DNA from: Actinomycetota bacterium
GTDB lineage: Bacteria > Actinomycetota > Actinomycetes > S36-B12
DNA: 64,000 nucleotides
Direction: 5' to 3'
Assembly: GCA_016870195.1 (NCBI GenBank)
Contig: VGCC01000010.1
Location: forward strand, 1-64,000
The notes beneath the pieces are model-generated. The model was not told the DNA's origin. It did not search any database and saw only the letters and a list, made by a program, of their open reading frames with translations. Below, piece by piece: positions 50,010 to 58,780 of this stretch (its first letter is position 1; each line of letters opens with the position of its first letter). The position numbers and the translations under genes are program-made.

Positions 50010-50851
50010 GTGACCCTCACCCTCGGCATCACGATCGTGTTGATGGCGATGGCGTCGGGGGATTCCTGATCTGGTGGGTGAGCAAGAAGAGCCCGGAGGG
50101 CTCCCTCTCCGACCGGATACCGACGAATGTGTATGCGGTCACCGCCGGGGCGATGTTCCTCCTCGCCGCTTTCACCTTCTCGGCGGCATTCGCCGAGTAC
50201 ACCAACGCCCAACAGGCGGTGCGGGCGGAATCCTCGGCGATCCTGCAGATGTACCGGGCCACGATCTTCATGGAGCAGCCGTTGCAGACCACCCTGCGCA
50301 ACGACCTACTCTGTTACGCGCAACTGGTCAGCACAGTCGAGTGGGACGCCTTGGCCTCCGGTGATACGAGTCCCCAGGGTGCGGTGCAGGAGACCATGAT
50401 GGCGATGGACGATTCCCTCGCCGCCAAAGACGGTTTCACACAGGCATCTAACGGGTTCAGTGTGTGGGAGACCGGGAATACCAACCTCGCGATGGCCCGC
50501 GAGCAGCGCTACGCCGCAGAAGACTGGAACCTACCGCCCATCGTCTACATCCTTATCATCATCGGATCACTGACCACGATCACGTCGCTTTTCACCTTCG
50601 CCAACAGCACCAAACCCGGCTGGGGCCACGTCTCCGTGATCATCGGCCCGGTCTTCATCGCCGTGTCGAGCCTGGTGGTGATCATGTTCTTCGACAGCCC
50701 ATTCATCGAGACCCCCAGCTCGGTCACGCCCGCTCCGATCCTTGACACCGTGCAGTACATCCAGGAGGACCTCGTGAGCCGAGGCCTCGACCCGAACCCG
50801 ACGTGTCCCACGGACACCGGCTCCACGAGCGTCTTCCCCGCCCAGTCCTGA
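50010..50851 (+). pseudogene. bestrophin-like/DUF4239 membrane protein, apparent -1 frameshift at 50057-50061 (intact ORF 50078-50851)
   Basis: VTLTLGITIVLMAMASG in one frame joins GFLIWWVSKKSPEGSLSDRIPTNVYAVTAG in the next across a GGGGG run. Confidence 0.6.
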
Positions 50852-50919
50852 CCGCGACTACCGCGCCCAGCCTGTGTATCGTGCTGCCGCGAGACACGGG
50901 ATGAAAGAAGGGAGTCGAG

Positions 50920-51045
50920 ATGAAGAAGCTGCTGCTCCTCGTCATCCTGGCCGGCGTCGGATACCTGATCTACCGGCAGGTCATGGCCAACCAGGCCGAG
51001 CAGGACCTCTGGTCCGAGGCCGAAGTCGCACCTGATCTTCGCTAG
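50920..51045 (+). CDS. DLW-39 family small membrane protein (41 aa)
   Basis: MKKLLLLVILAGVGYLIYRQVMANQAEQDLWSEAEVAPDLR; between the tRNA-Ile and tRNA-Ala genes. Confidence 0.9.
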   Translation: MKKLLLLVILAGVGYLIYRQVMANQAEQDLWSEAEVAPDLR

Positions 51046-51051
51046 CCGCCC

Positions 51052-51124
51052 GGGGGCTTAGCTCAGTTGGTAGAGCGCTGCCTTTGCAAGGCAGAAGTCA
51101 GGGGTTCGAGTCCCCTAGCCTCCA
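51052..51124 (+). tRNA. tRNA-Ala (TGC)
   Basis: Cloverleaf GGGGGCT...TTTGCAA...AGCCTCC-A with G3:U70 identity pair. Confidence 0.97.
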
Positions 51125-51154
51125 CACATCCCACCCACATGCAAGGATCGCGTC

Positions 51155-51673
51155 ATGACAACCACCGCCATCGTGTCCACGTCGCTCGGCGACATCCGCA
51201 TCAACCTGTTCGCCGATCAGGCCCCCAAGACGGTGCGCAACTTCACCGAGTTGGCGGAGGGTACGAAGGAGTGGACCGATCCTCGGGTGCGCGCGAAGAG
51301 CACCGCCAAGCTCTACGACGGCACGATCTTCCACCGGGTGATTCCCGGGTTCATGATTCAGGGCGGTGACCCGCTGGGGACCGGGACAGACGGTCCGGGC
51401 TACCGGTTCGAGGATGAGTTCCACCCGGAGTTGAGTTTCGACCGGCCTTATCTGCTCGCGATGGCCAATGCCGGACCGAACACCAACGGCTCCCAGTTCT
51501 TCATCACCGTTGCCCCCACGACCTGGCTGAACCTCAAGCACAGCATCTTCGGCGAGGTCGCCGACCAAGAGTCGCGGGATGTCGTGGATGCGATCGCCGC
51601 CGTGGAAACCGGAGCGCAGGATCGGCCGAAGACTGACGTCACGATCAACTCGGTCACCATCGAGCGTTCTTGA
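51155..51673 (+). CDS. cyclophilin-type peptidyl-prolyl cis-trans isomerase
   Basis: IFHRVIPGFMIQGGDPLGTGTDGPGYRFEDEF, NAGPNTNGSQFFITV. Confidence 0.96.
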   Translation: MTTTAIVSTSLGDIRINLFADQAPKTVRNFTELAEGTKEWTDPRVRAKSTAKLYDGTIFHRVIPGFMIQGGDPLGTGTDGPGYRFEDEFHPELSFDRPYLLAMANAGPNTNGSQFFITVAPTTWLNLKHSIFGEVADQESRDVVDAIAAVETGAQDRPKTDVTINSVTIERS

Positions 51674-52521
51674 CCGAGCCCGTTGGCGTACCCGCGTGCG
51701 CCTTCCATCCGGATCGACCGACCCGGATCAGCTGCTCCCGCTGCGCGCGACCTATCTGCGTCGCGTGCATGAACGAGGCACCGGTCGGGTATCGATGCCC
51801 TGAGTGTTCGCAGTCCCCGCAGGTGCGGGAACCCGTGACAGTTGCCGGAGCGACGCACATCACGCGCCCCGTCGTCACGTACACGTTGATCGGTGTGACG
51901 ATCGCCGTGTTCCTCCTGCAGAACCTGCGAGGGATCGATGCGATGGCCGAGCAGTGGGGGATGTGGCCCATCGCCGTGGCCATGGGCGGGGAGTGGTGGC
52001 GGCTCATCACGAGTGCCTTCCTGCACGGGTCCTTCCTCCACATCGCGTTCAACATGTACGTGTTGTTCGCCCTCGGCCCAACCCTCGAAAGGGTGCTCGG
52101 TCACGGTCGCTACATCGTGCTGTACCTGACAGCGGCCTTCGGGGGTTCTGTCGCCTCCTACGTCTTCTCTGACGCCAACGTGGTGTCGGTGGGGGCCAGC
52201 GGTGCGATCTTCGGTCTTATGGGCGCGCTCGTCGTCGCAGGCAGGAGGCTTCGGTACGACATCACCCAGGTACTGATCCTGATCGGAATCAACATCGCCA
52301 TCGGATTCATCGCCCCCGGTGTGGATTGGCGGGCCCACCTTGGTGGCTTGGTCGCGGGTGCGGCCGTCGCCGCACTACTTGTCTACGCCCCGAGGCGCAT
52401 ACGCATCCCCGTGCAAGTCCTGGGGGTTGCCGGTGTCTGGGCGATCCTGATCGGGATCGCCCTGTGGCGGACGGCCCAGGTGCAAGAGTTCTACGCACCC
52501 GTATCGGGGATGTTCACGTAG
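51670..52521 (+). CDS. rhomboid family intramembrane serine protease with N-terminal zinc-binding segment
   Basis: CSRCARPICVACMNEAPVGYRCPEC; GASGAIFGLMGAL and DWRAHLGGLVAG. Confidence 0.94.
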   Translation: MTEPVGVPACAFHPDRPTRISCSRCARPICVACMNEAPVGYRCPECSQSPQVREPVTVAGATHITRPVVTYTLIGVTIAVFLLQNLRGIDAMAEQWGMWPIAVAMGGEWWRLITSAFLHGSFLHIAFNMYVLFALGPTLERVLGHGRYIVLYLTAAFGGSVASYVFSDANVVSVGASGAIFGLMGALVVAGRRLRYDITQVLILIGINIAIGFIAPGVDWRAHLGGLVAGAAVAALLVYAPRRIRIPVQVLGVAGVWAILIGIALWRTAQVQEFYAPVSGMFT

Positions 52522-52540
52522 GTTCAGATAAGGAGTAGTC

Positions 52541-53695
52541 ATGCGCGAAGCTGTCATCGTCGACGCGGTCCGCACACCGGTCGGTATCGGCAAGGCAGGT
52601 AAAGGGGATCTTGATGACCTTCATCCGGTCGACCTGAGTGCCCATGTCCTCAACGCGCTCGTGCAGCGCACGGGCCTCAGTACCTCCAGCATCGACGACG
52701 TGATGTGGGGATGCGTCAGCCAGGTCGGCGAACAGAGTGCCAACGTGGGGCGCAACGCGGCACTCGCCGCCGGGTTTCCCGAGTCGGTCACCGGGGTCAC
52801 CATCGATCGCCAGTGCGGATCGAGTCAACAGGCCACCACGTTCGCGGCCGCGGCTGTCATCGCCGGACACGCCGATGTGGTGATCGCTGGCGGTGTGGAG
52901 TCGATGTCCCGGGTCCCGATGTTCAGCAACACTGCGGGTGGTGATGGACCGTTCGGTCCCAAGATGCATGCGCGGTACCCCGACCTTGTGAACCAGGGGA
53001 TCAGCGCCGAGATGATCGCCGAGAAGTGGAATCTCTCTCGTGCTCAACTCGATGAGATCGCCGCAATGTCGCAGCAACGCGCGGCCGAAGCCCGCGCTGC
53101 AGGTGTGTTCACGGACGAGATCATCGCCGTCACCACACCAGACGGTGTCGTCACCCACGATCAGGGGATTCGCGAGGGCACCACGGTCGAGTCGCTGTCG
53201 GCGCTTAAGCCCGCGTTCCGGGAGACCGGTGTGGTCACCGCGGGCAACGCGTCGCAGATCTCGGACGGCGCTGCCGCGGTTCTGGTGATGGAGCGAGGTG
53301 TTGCGGAGGCAGCCGGGTTGACCCCGATCGCGCGCGTCCACACTGTCGCGATGGCGGGGGTGGACCCGGTGATCATGCTGACCGGTCCGATCCCTGCGAC
53401 CCAAAAGGTCCTCGAGCGGTCCGGCCTGGCCCTCGCGGACATCGGGGCGTTCGAGATAAATGAAGCCTTCGCTGCCGTCATCGGTGCCTGGCTCGCCGAG
53501 ACGGGAGCCGACCCGTCTCTGGTCAACCCGCTCGGGGGAGCGATCGCGCTCGGACATCCACTTGGCGCGTCCGGGGCCCGCCTCACCAGCACCCTGGTGC
53601 ACCACATGCGCCGGAACAACATCCGCTACGGGCTGCAAACCATGTGTGAAGGCGGCGGAATGGCGAACGCGATGGTGCTCGAGTTACTGCCGTGA
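52541..53695 (+). CDS. thiolase family protein (acetyl-CoA acyltransferase)
   Basis: TIDRQCGSSQQA, NPLGGAIALGHPLGASGAR, CEGGGMANAMVLE. Confidence 0.95.
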   Translation: MREAVIVDAVRTPVGIGKAGKGDLDDLHPVDLSAHVLNALVQRTGLSTSSIDDVMWGCVSQVGEQSANVGRNAALAAGFPESVTGVTIDRQCGSSQQATTFAAAAVIAGHADVVIAGGVESMSRVPMFSNTAGGDGPFGPKMHARYPDLVNQGISAEMIAEKWNLSRAQLDEIAAMSQQRAAEARAAGVFTDEIIAVTTPDGVVTHDQGIREGTTVESLSALKPAFRETGVVTAGNASQISDGAAAVLVMERGVAEAAGLTPIARVHTVAMAGVDPVIMLTGPIPATQKVLERSGLALADIGAFEINEAFAAVIGAWLAETGADPSLVNPLGGAIALGHPLGASGARLTSTLVHHMRRNNIRYGLQTMCEGGGMANAMVLELLP

Positions 53696-53722
53696 ATAAC
53701 AGGCGTGTAAGTAATCCCCACA

Positions 53723-53764
53723 TGTGGACAACCTGTGGATCTTTTCACGGAGACCTGTGGGTAA
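53723..53764 (-). promoter_or_regulatory. three DnaA-box-like 9-mers upstream of crgA
   Basis: TGTGGACAA 53723-53731, TGTGGATCT 53734-53742, TGTGGGTAA 53756-53764; spacings 11 and 22 bp. Confidence 0.5.
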
Positions 53765-53826
53765 GGACGGGGCCGATGGTCCCGTGTGTTGCATGTGGCA
53801 GGCTTGAAACAACCAAGGAGGAGCCG

Positions 53827-54105
53827 GTGCCAGAGTCCAAGCGGCGCAAGAGGGAAACGCGCTACGTCCCCGAGCAGTCCAAGGGGGAGCGCAAGGTCGC
53901 CCGGATCGGCTCCCCGAGCTGGCTGCCCCCCACCATGGTCGCCTGCTTCGTCATCGGCCTGACCTACATCGTCGTGTTCTACATCGCCGGGTCGTCCATT
54001 CCGGTGATGAATTCCATCGGTGGTTCCCTCAACGCCCTGGTCAACGTCGGCATCGGTTTCGGATTCATCATCGTGGGATTCATCCTGTCCACGAAATGGA
54101 AATAG
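53827..54105 (+). CDS. crgA: cell division protein CrgA
   Basis: PESKRRKRETRYVPEQSKGERKVARIGSPSWLPPTMVACFVIGLTYIVVFYI; GTG start after AGGAG. Confidence 0.93.
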   Translation: MPESKRRKRETRYVPEQSKGERKVARIGSPSWLPPTMVACFVIGLTYIVVFYIAGSSIPVMNSIGGSLNALVNVGIGFGFIIVGFILSTKWK

Positions 54106-54133
54106 CCGGATACATGGAAATCGTCGTACCGGG

Positions 54134-54754
54134 ATGACACGCATCCTCGTCGTCGACAACTACGACTCGTTCGTCTACAACCTCGTCCAATACCTCGCCC
54201 AACTTGGTGCCGAGGTGGATGTGGTGCGCAATGACCAGATCACCGTGGAGCAGGCGCTCACGTACGACGGCGTGCTGATCTCCCCTGGCCCCGGAACACC
54301 GGAGGATGCCGGTGCCTGCATCGACATCGTGCGTGGATGCGCGGGGCGGGTTCCCGTTCTCGGGGTGTGCCTGGGTCATCAAGCAATCGCCGTGGCGTAC
54401 GGCGCGAAGGTCACCCGCGCACCCGAACTCCTGCACGGCAAGACTTCGCAGGTGCATCACGCGAACTCCGGTGTGCTCGCCGGACTCCCGCAGGACTTCA
54501 CCGCAACGCGTTACCACTCACTCGCGATCGAGGAGGACTCTGTGCCCGACGTCCTCGAGGTGACGGGACGATCCGAATCCGGGGTGATCATGGCGATTCG
54601 TCACCGCGATCACGCGGTGGAGGGGGTGCAGTTTCACCCCGAGTCCGTGCTGACGGAGGGCGGGCACGCGATGTTGGCCAACTGGCTCGCGCACTGTGGA
54701 ATGCCTCAGGCACGCGAGACCGCCACGTCTCTGGCCCCCGTGACCGCTGGCTAG
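54134..54754 (+). CDS. anthranilate/aminodeoxychorismate synthase glutamine amidotransferase component
   Basis: MTRILVVDNYDSFVYNLVQYL, PGPGTPEDAG, VLGVCLGHQAI, QFHPESVLTEGG. Confidence 0.95.
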   Translation: MTRILVVDNYDSFVYNLVQYLAQLGAEVDVVRNDQITVEQALTYDGVLISPGPGTPEDAGACIDIVRGCAGRVPVLGVCLGHQAIAVAYGAKVTRAPELLHGKTSQVHHANSGVLAGLPQDFTATRYHSLAIEEDSVPDVLEVTGRSESGVIMAIRHRDHAVEGVQFHPESVLTEGGHAMLANWLAHCGMPQARETATSLAPVTAG

Positions 54755-55146
54755 GTACCGGCCAGTAGTTGTGTCACGCGGCCGCGCGTGATCCCCATCA
54801 ACCCCGCAATGTCGGCTGGTGAGAGTCCTTCGTTGCGAAGCTCGGTGATGACTTCGCGGGTGAATTGCGCGGCGCGCACCTGCGCCTCCTGGGCCTGTCG
54901 AGTCTTCTCCCTGGCACGCCTCACCCTGTCGTTGATCGACTTCGGGTGGATCTCCAAAGTCATCTGCGTGGGTGAAATCGCCCTTCCGGTCAAGATCTCC
55001 ACGAGGTCACATGCTGAATCAATCGCTCGATCAAGTGACCGGACCTGAGTGACGCCGACGTTGTCAACGTGGATTTCCCATCCACGTTCCCACCGCTTTG
55101 CATGTGCGATGTATGTCTTCAACGGAGCCACCCCGGTGGCAGGCAC
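54751..55146 (-). CDS. hicB: HicB-like antitoxin with C-terminal HTH
   Basis: YIAHAKRWERGWEIHVDNVGVTQVRSLDRAIDSACDLVEILTG ... LSPADIAGLMGITRGRVTQLL. Confidence 0.75.
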   Translation of the reverse strand: MPATGVAPLKTYIAHAKRWERGWEIHVDNVGVTQVRSLDRAIDSACDLVEILTGRAISPTQMTLEIHPKSINDRVRRAREKTRQAQEAQVRAAQFTREVITELRNEGLSPADIAGLMGITRGRVTQLLAGT

Positions 55147-55328
55147 ACGAGGCGAGCGACCGCCTGCCGGAGAACACCGGGAGAGACGTCCTCCCCCATG
55201 ACTATGACCGTCATATGCGCTCCACAGGCGCAGTACCAGATTTCATGGGAACCCTTCCGCCGACGAACTGTGCAGCCATGGTGCTTGAGAGCGCGTGCAA
55301 TGACGGCGTAGGGCACGGGACGCACCAT
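55119..55328 (-). CDS. hicA: HicA-like mRNA interferase toxin
   Basis: ARALKHHGCTVRRRKGSHEIWYC ... MTVIVMGEDVSPGVLRQAVARL (conserved GSH). Confidence 0.78.
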   Translation of the reverse strand: MVRPVPYAVIARALKHHGCTVRRRKGSHEIWYCACGAHMTVIVMGEDVSPGVLRQAVARLVCLPPGWLR

Positions 55329-55337
55329 GACTAATGA

Positions 55338-55380
55338 TTTACCTGCAGTAAACTATATCTGTGTATCTGGGATAAATCAA
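55338..55380 (-). promoter_or_regulatory. hicAB promoter TTGATT-N17-TATAGT with overlapping TTTAC-N5-GTAAA inverted repeat
   Basis: Read on the minus strand: -35 55380-55375, -10 55357-55352, inverted repeat 55338-55352. Confidence 0.55.
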
Positions 55381-55515
55381 CTGCAAGGTGAGACGGTGTG
55401 GGCATCCCGTCACGGTATGGATAGGCGGCGCCCCGTCACGCGAACGATGTCGCCCCTGGGATGACTGCTCACCTGTGGACGAAATGCGCAAAGAGCGCCA
55501 CAGGGTTCGTGGAAG

Positions 55516-57297
55516 TCACGCGGCCGGGGCTGGTGCAGGTGCGGCTGTCTCCGTGGGTGCCGGTACAGCGGTGTCCGTGGGAGTCGGGGTTGGCGTCGGC
55601 GTGGGAGCCAGAGGTGCGACAGCGACAGTGATCGTGACCAGGGATCCGCGCTCGAGCTTGGTGCCTGGTTGTGGCGATTGCGCCAACACTTCGCCGTCGG
55701 CGACACCGATGATCTCCTGGTCGATGACCTGGGTCTCGAACCCGGCGCGGGCGAGGTCTGACAGAGCCTGTGATTCGGACAGGCCCACCACGTCGGGCAC
55801 ATCGACGAGTCCGGAGGAGACGGTGATGGAGACCGCGCTGCCGGCGGCGAGTTGTGTCCCCTCGGTCGGGTCTTGGTCGAGGACGTATCCCGCGGGCTGG
55901 TTGGACTCCTCCTCCACGATGTCTCCGAGGGTGAGATTTGCGTCCGCGAGCGCGGTGCGAACGTCTTCGAGGCTGGTGAGCCCGATGAGTTGCGGGACCG
56001 TTGCCTGCTCACGACCCGCGCTGACCGTCACGTTGACGCTCTGCCCTTGCTCGATACTTTCCCCGGCAGCGGGCTGTTGCGCGATGATGGTTCCGGCGGG
56101 CCGGTCCGAGATCTCTGGAGTCTGAGCACCCAGTCGCAACTCGTACTCGGCCAGGGTCTGGGTCGCCTGCTCGATGGTGAGTCCATCCAGGCTCGGGACG
56201 GTCACGACGGTTGTGCTCGTGCTCCCGAAGACGAAGCGACCGATGAGGAGTGCTCCGATCACAGCGGCGCCCACGGCGAGCAGACTGACGATCCAGAACG
56301 CCGTGCTCCTGCCGGAACGCGCACGGCGCGGGCGGGTGTCGTCGTAGATCGAGCCGCGCGGCACTCCGGCACCGACGGAGGGCATCTGCCGAGTGGCGTC
56401 ACCGGTGACCATCGGCACGGCGGCGGTGGCCGGTGCGCCAGCGATCACCCGCTCGACGTCGGTACGGAACTCGGCCGCACTCTGGTATCTGTCGTCGGCG
56501 CGCTTGGACAGGGAGTGCATGACGACCGTGTCGGTCTCCGGGGAAACCCCGGGATCGACCGACGAGGGCGTCATGGGCATCTCGCTGACGTGCTGGTAGG
56601 CGATCGCCACGGCGGAGTCACCGGTGAACGGTGGTCTGCCGGTGAGCAACTCGTAGAGAAGCACGCCGGTGGAGTAGAGGTCACTACGCGCATCGACCAC
56701 TTCACCGCGAGCCTGCTCGGGGGAGAGGTACTGGGCCGTTCCCATCACGGCACTCGTGGCTGTCATGGACTGCCCCGCCTCGTTCACCGCGCGCGCGATG
56801 CCGAAGTCCATCACCTTCACATCGCCCGTGCGGGTGAGCATCACGTTGCCCGGCTTGATGTCCCGATGCACGATCCCGTGCCGGTGGGCGTAGTCCAGTG
56901 CGGAAAGAACTCCCGCGGTGATCTCGAGGGCGCGCTCGGGGAGCAACCGACGTCCGCTGGCCAAGATCTGGCGCAGGGTCATTCCATCGACGTATTCCAT
57001 GACGATGTAGGGGACGATGACGTCGTTTCGACCATCATCGGTGAGGACGTCTTCACCGGTGTCGTAGACCGCGACGATGTTGGGGTGGTTGAGCGCAGCA
57101 GCGCTCTGGGCTTCGCGCCGGAAGCGAGCCTGGAATACCGGGTCCTTCGCCAGGTCGGGGCGCAGGATCTTGATCGCCACCCGGCGCCCGAGTCGGAGGT
57201 CACGCCCCTCGTGGACCTCGGCCATGCCGCCACGGCCGATCACCTCGCCGACGGTGTAGCGGTCACCGAGCATGCGCTGGGGACTGTCGTCGGTCAC
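55516..57297 (-). CDS. pknB: PknB-type serine/threonine kinase with three PASTA repeats and Pro/Thr-rich tail
   Basis: YTVGEVIGRGGMAEVHEGRDLRLGRRVAIKIL, HRDIKPGNVMLT, DFGIARA; TVPSLDGL, TVPQLIGL, DVPDVVGL PASTA starts. Confidence 0.96.
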   Translation of the reverse strand: MTDDSPQRMLGDRYTVGEVIGRGGMAEVHEGRDLRLGRRVAIKILRPDLAKDPVFQARFRREAQSAAALNHPNIVAVYDTGEDVLTDDGRNDVIVPYIVMEYVDGMTLRQILASGRRLLPERALEITAGVLSALDYAHRHGIVHRDIKPGNVMLTRTGDVKVMDFGIARAVNEAGQSMTATSAVMGTAQYLSPEQARGEVVDARSDLYSTGVLLYELLTGRPPFTGDSAVAIAYQHVSEMPMTPSSVDPGVSPETDTVVMHSLSKRADDRYQSAAEFRTDVERVIAGAPATAAVPMVTGDATRQMPSVGAGVPRGSIYDDTRPRRARSGRSTAFWIVSLLAVGAAVIGALLIGRFVFGSTSTTVVTVPSLDGLTIEQATQTLAEYELRLGAQTPEISDRPAGTIIAQQPAAGESIEQGQSVNVTVSAGREQATVPQLIGLTSLEDVRTALADANLTLGDIVEEESNQPAGYVLDQDPTEGTQLAAGSAVSITVSSGLVDVPDVVGLSESQALSDLARAGFETQVIDQEIIGVADGEVLAQSPQPGTKLERGSLVTITVAVAPLAPTPTPTPTPTDTAVPAPTETAAPAPAPAA

Positions 57298-57322
57298 GTA
57301 GTGATCCTCTCAGGTGCGTGCA

Positions 57323-58780
57323 TCATCCGGTGCGCAGGACCGCCTGCATGACGGCCCGGGCGATCGGGGCGGCGAGCCCGTTGCCACTGACCTCCGCGAG
57401 ACCGGCGTCCTCCACCACCACGGCCACCGCCACCTCGGGGGCGCTCGCGGGGGCGAAGGATACGAACCAGGCGACCGAGGGAAGGTCGTTACCCGTTTGC
57501 GCGGTGCCGGTCTTTCCCGCGACGCGGACCCCGGAGATGCGCGCGTTGCTGCCGGTCCCCTTCTCGACAACGTCGACCATCATGTCCGTCAGCGCTAAGG
57601 CTTCACTGGGTTGCAGCGCATCCGCGAAGGCGCGGGGTTCCGTGGTCTGCAGGATCGACAGGTCCGGTCCGCGCACTTCCTGCACCAGGTAGGGGTTCAT
57701 CGTCCGGCCGCCGTTGCCGATTGCGGCGGCGACCATCGCCATCTGCAGCGCCGTTGCCCGCACATCGAACTGCCCGATCGCGGAGAGCGCCGTCTGCGGG
57801 TCATCCGGATTCGCGGGGAACCGCGACGTGGCCGCGCGCAACGGAACCTCGAATCCGGTATCGAAGCCGAAGGCCTCGGCCTGGGTGCGCAGTGCGTCGG
57901 CACCGAGTTGATTTCCCAACCAGGCGAATGCGGTGTTGCAGCTGATCGCCAGCGCTTCGCGCAAGGTCACCTTGCCGTCGGGACCGCACTCCTTGCCCGT
58001 CCAGTTACGCAACTTTTTGTCACTCAGGGGGAGGTCGTAGCTGCGCGGTCCCGGAAGGATCGAGTCCGGGGTGAACCGGCCCGAGGTGAGTGCGGCTGCC
58101 GCGGTCACCAGTTTGAATGTCGACCCGGGTGGATTGAGCGACACGAGCGGACGGTTCAGAAGTGGCTTATCCGGGTCTGCTTCCAGGCGGGCGTAGTACT
58201 CGCGGATCTCACTCGGATTGTGGCTGGACAGCAGGTTCGGGTCGAAGGACGGGGACTGGACCGAGGCGAGGATCCGCCCGGTGGCTGGCTCGATCGCCAC
58301 CACCGCACCGTTCTTGCCCCGCAGTCCTTTATACGCGGCGCGCTGGGCTGCGGCGTTGATCGTGGTGGTCACCGCACCGCCGGTGGGTTGCCGTCCGGAC
58401 ACCAGTTGTTCGATGCGGTCGACCGCGAAGATGTCGGACTTCCCGTTCAGGATCCGGTTCTCCGTGCGCTCGAGGCCCGTGGCCCCGTACACCAGGGAGT
58501 AGAACCCGGTCACCGGTGCGTAGAGCGCCCCGCTGTCGTACTCCCGCAGGTACGTGAGTGTGTTCCCGGTCTCCACACTCCGTGCCACGGGATTCGCACC
58601 GACCAGGATCGGGCCGCGCTCGCGGTCGTATTCCGCGAGGAGGATTCGCTGGTTTCCGGGGCGATCGCGGTAGTCGTTCGCGTTGACCACCTGGATCAGC
58701 GTCAGGTTCACCAGCAGCGCGATGAGCAGGAATCCGAAGACCAGGGAGAGCCGCCGGATCTGCCGAGGCATCCCGGTCAC
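57323..58780 (-). CDS. pbpA: penicillin-binding protein 2 / PbpA
   Basis: NPPGSTFKLVTAAAAL, ISCNTAF, VAGKTGTAQTGND. Confidence 0.95.
   Translation of the reverse strand: MTGMPRQIRRLSLVFGFLLIALLVNLTLIQVVNANDYRDRPGNQRILLAEYDRERGPILVGANPVARSVETGNTLTYLREYDSGALYAPVTGFYSLVYGATGLERTENRILNGKSDIFAVDRIEQLVSGRQPTGGAVTTTINAAAQRAAYKGLRGKNGAVVAIEPATGRILASVQSPSFDPNLLSSHNPSEIREYYARLEADPDKPLLNRPLVSLNPPGSTFKLVTAAAALTSGRFTPDSILPGPRSYDLPLSDKKLRNWTGKECGPDGKVTLREALAISCNTAFAWLGNQLGADALRTQAEAFGFDTGFEVPLRAATSRFPANPDDPQTALSAIGQFDVRATALQMAMVAAAIGNGGRTMNPYLVQEVRGPDLSILQTTEPRAFADALQPSEALALTDMMVDVVEKGTGSNARISGVRVAGKTGTAQTGNDLPSVAWFVSFAPASAPEVAVAVVVEDAGLAEVSGNGLAAPIARAVMQAVLRTG

Noticed and set aside
52514-53638. 374-aa minus-strand ORF opposite thiolase
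   Set aside because: Thiolase has clear catalytic motifs on the plus strand
55517-55615. Repetitive GTGGGAGTCGGGGTTGGCGTCGG tract as a possible minisatellite
   Set aside because: Explained by the coding sequence of the PTPTPTPT tail of PknB
55852-57351. 499-aa plus-strand ORF opposite pknB
   Set aside because: Antisense shadow of pknB; His/Arg/Gly-rich low-complexity translation
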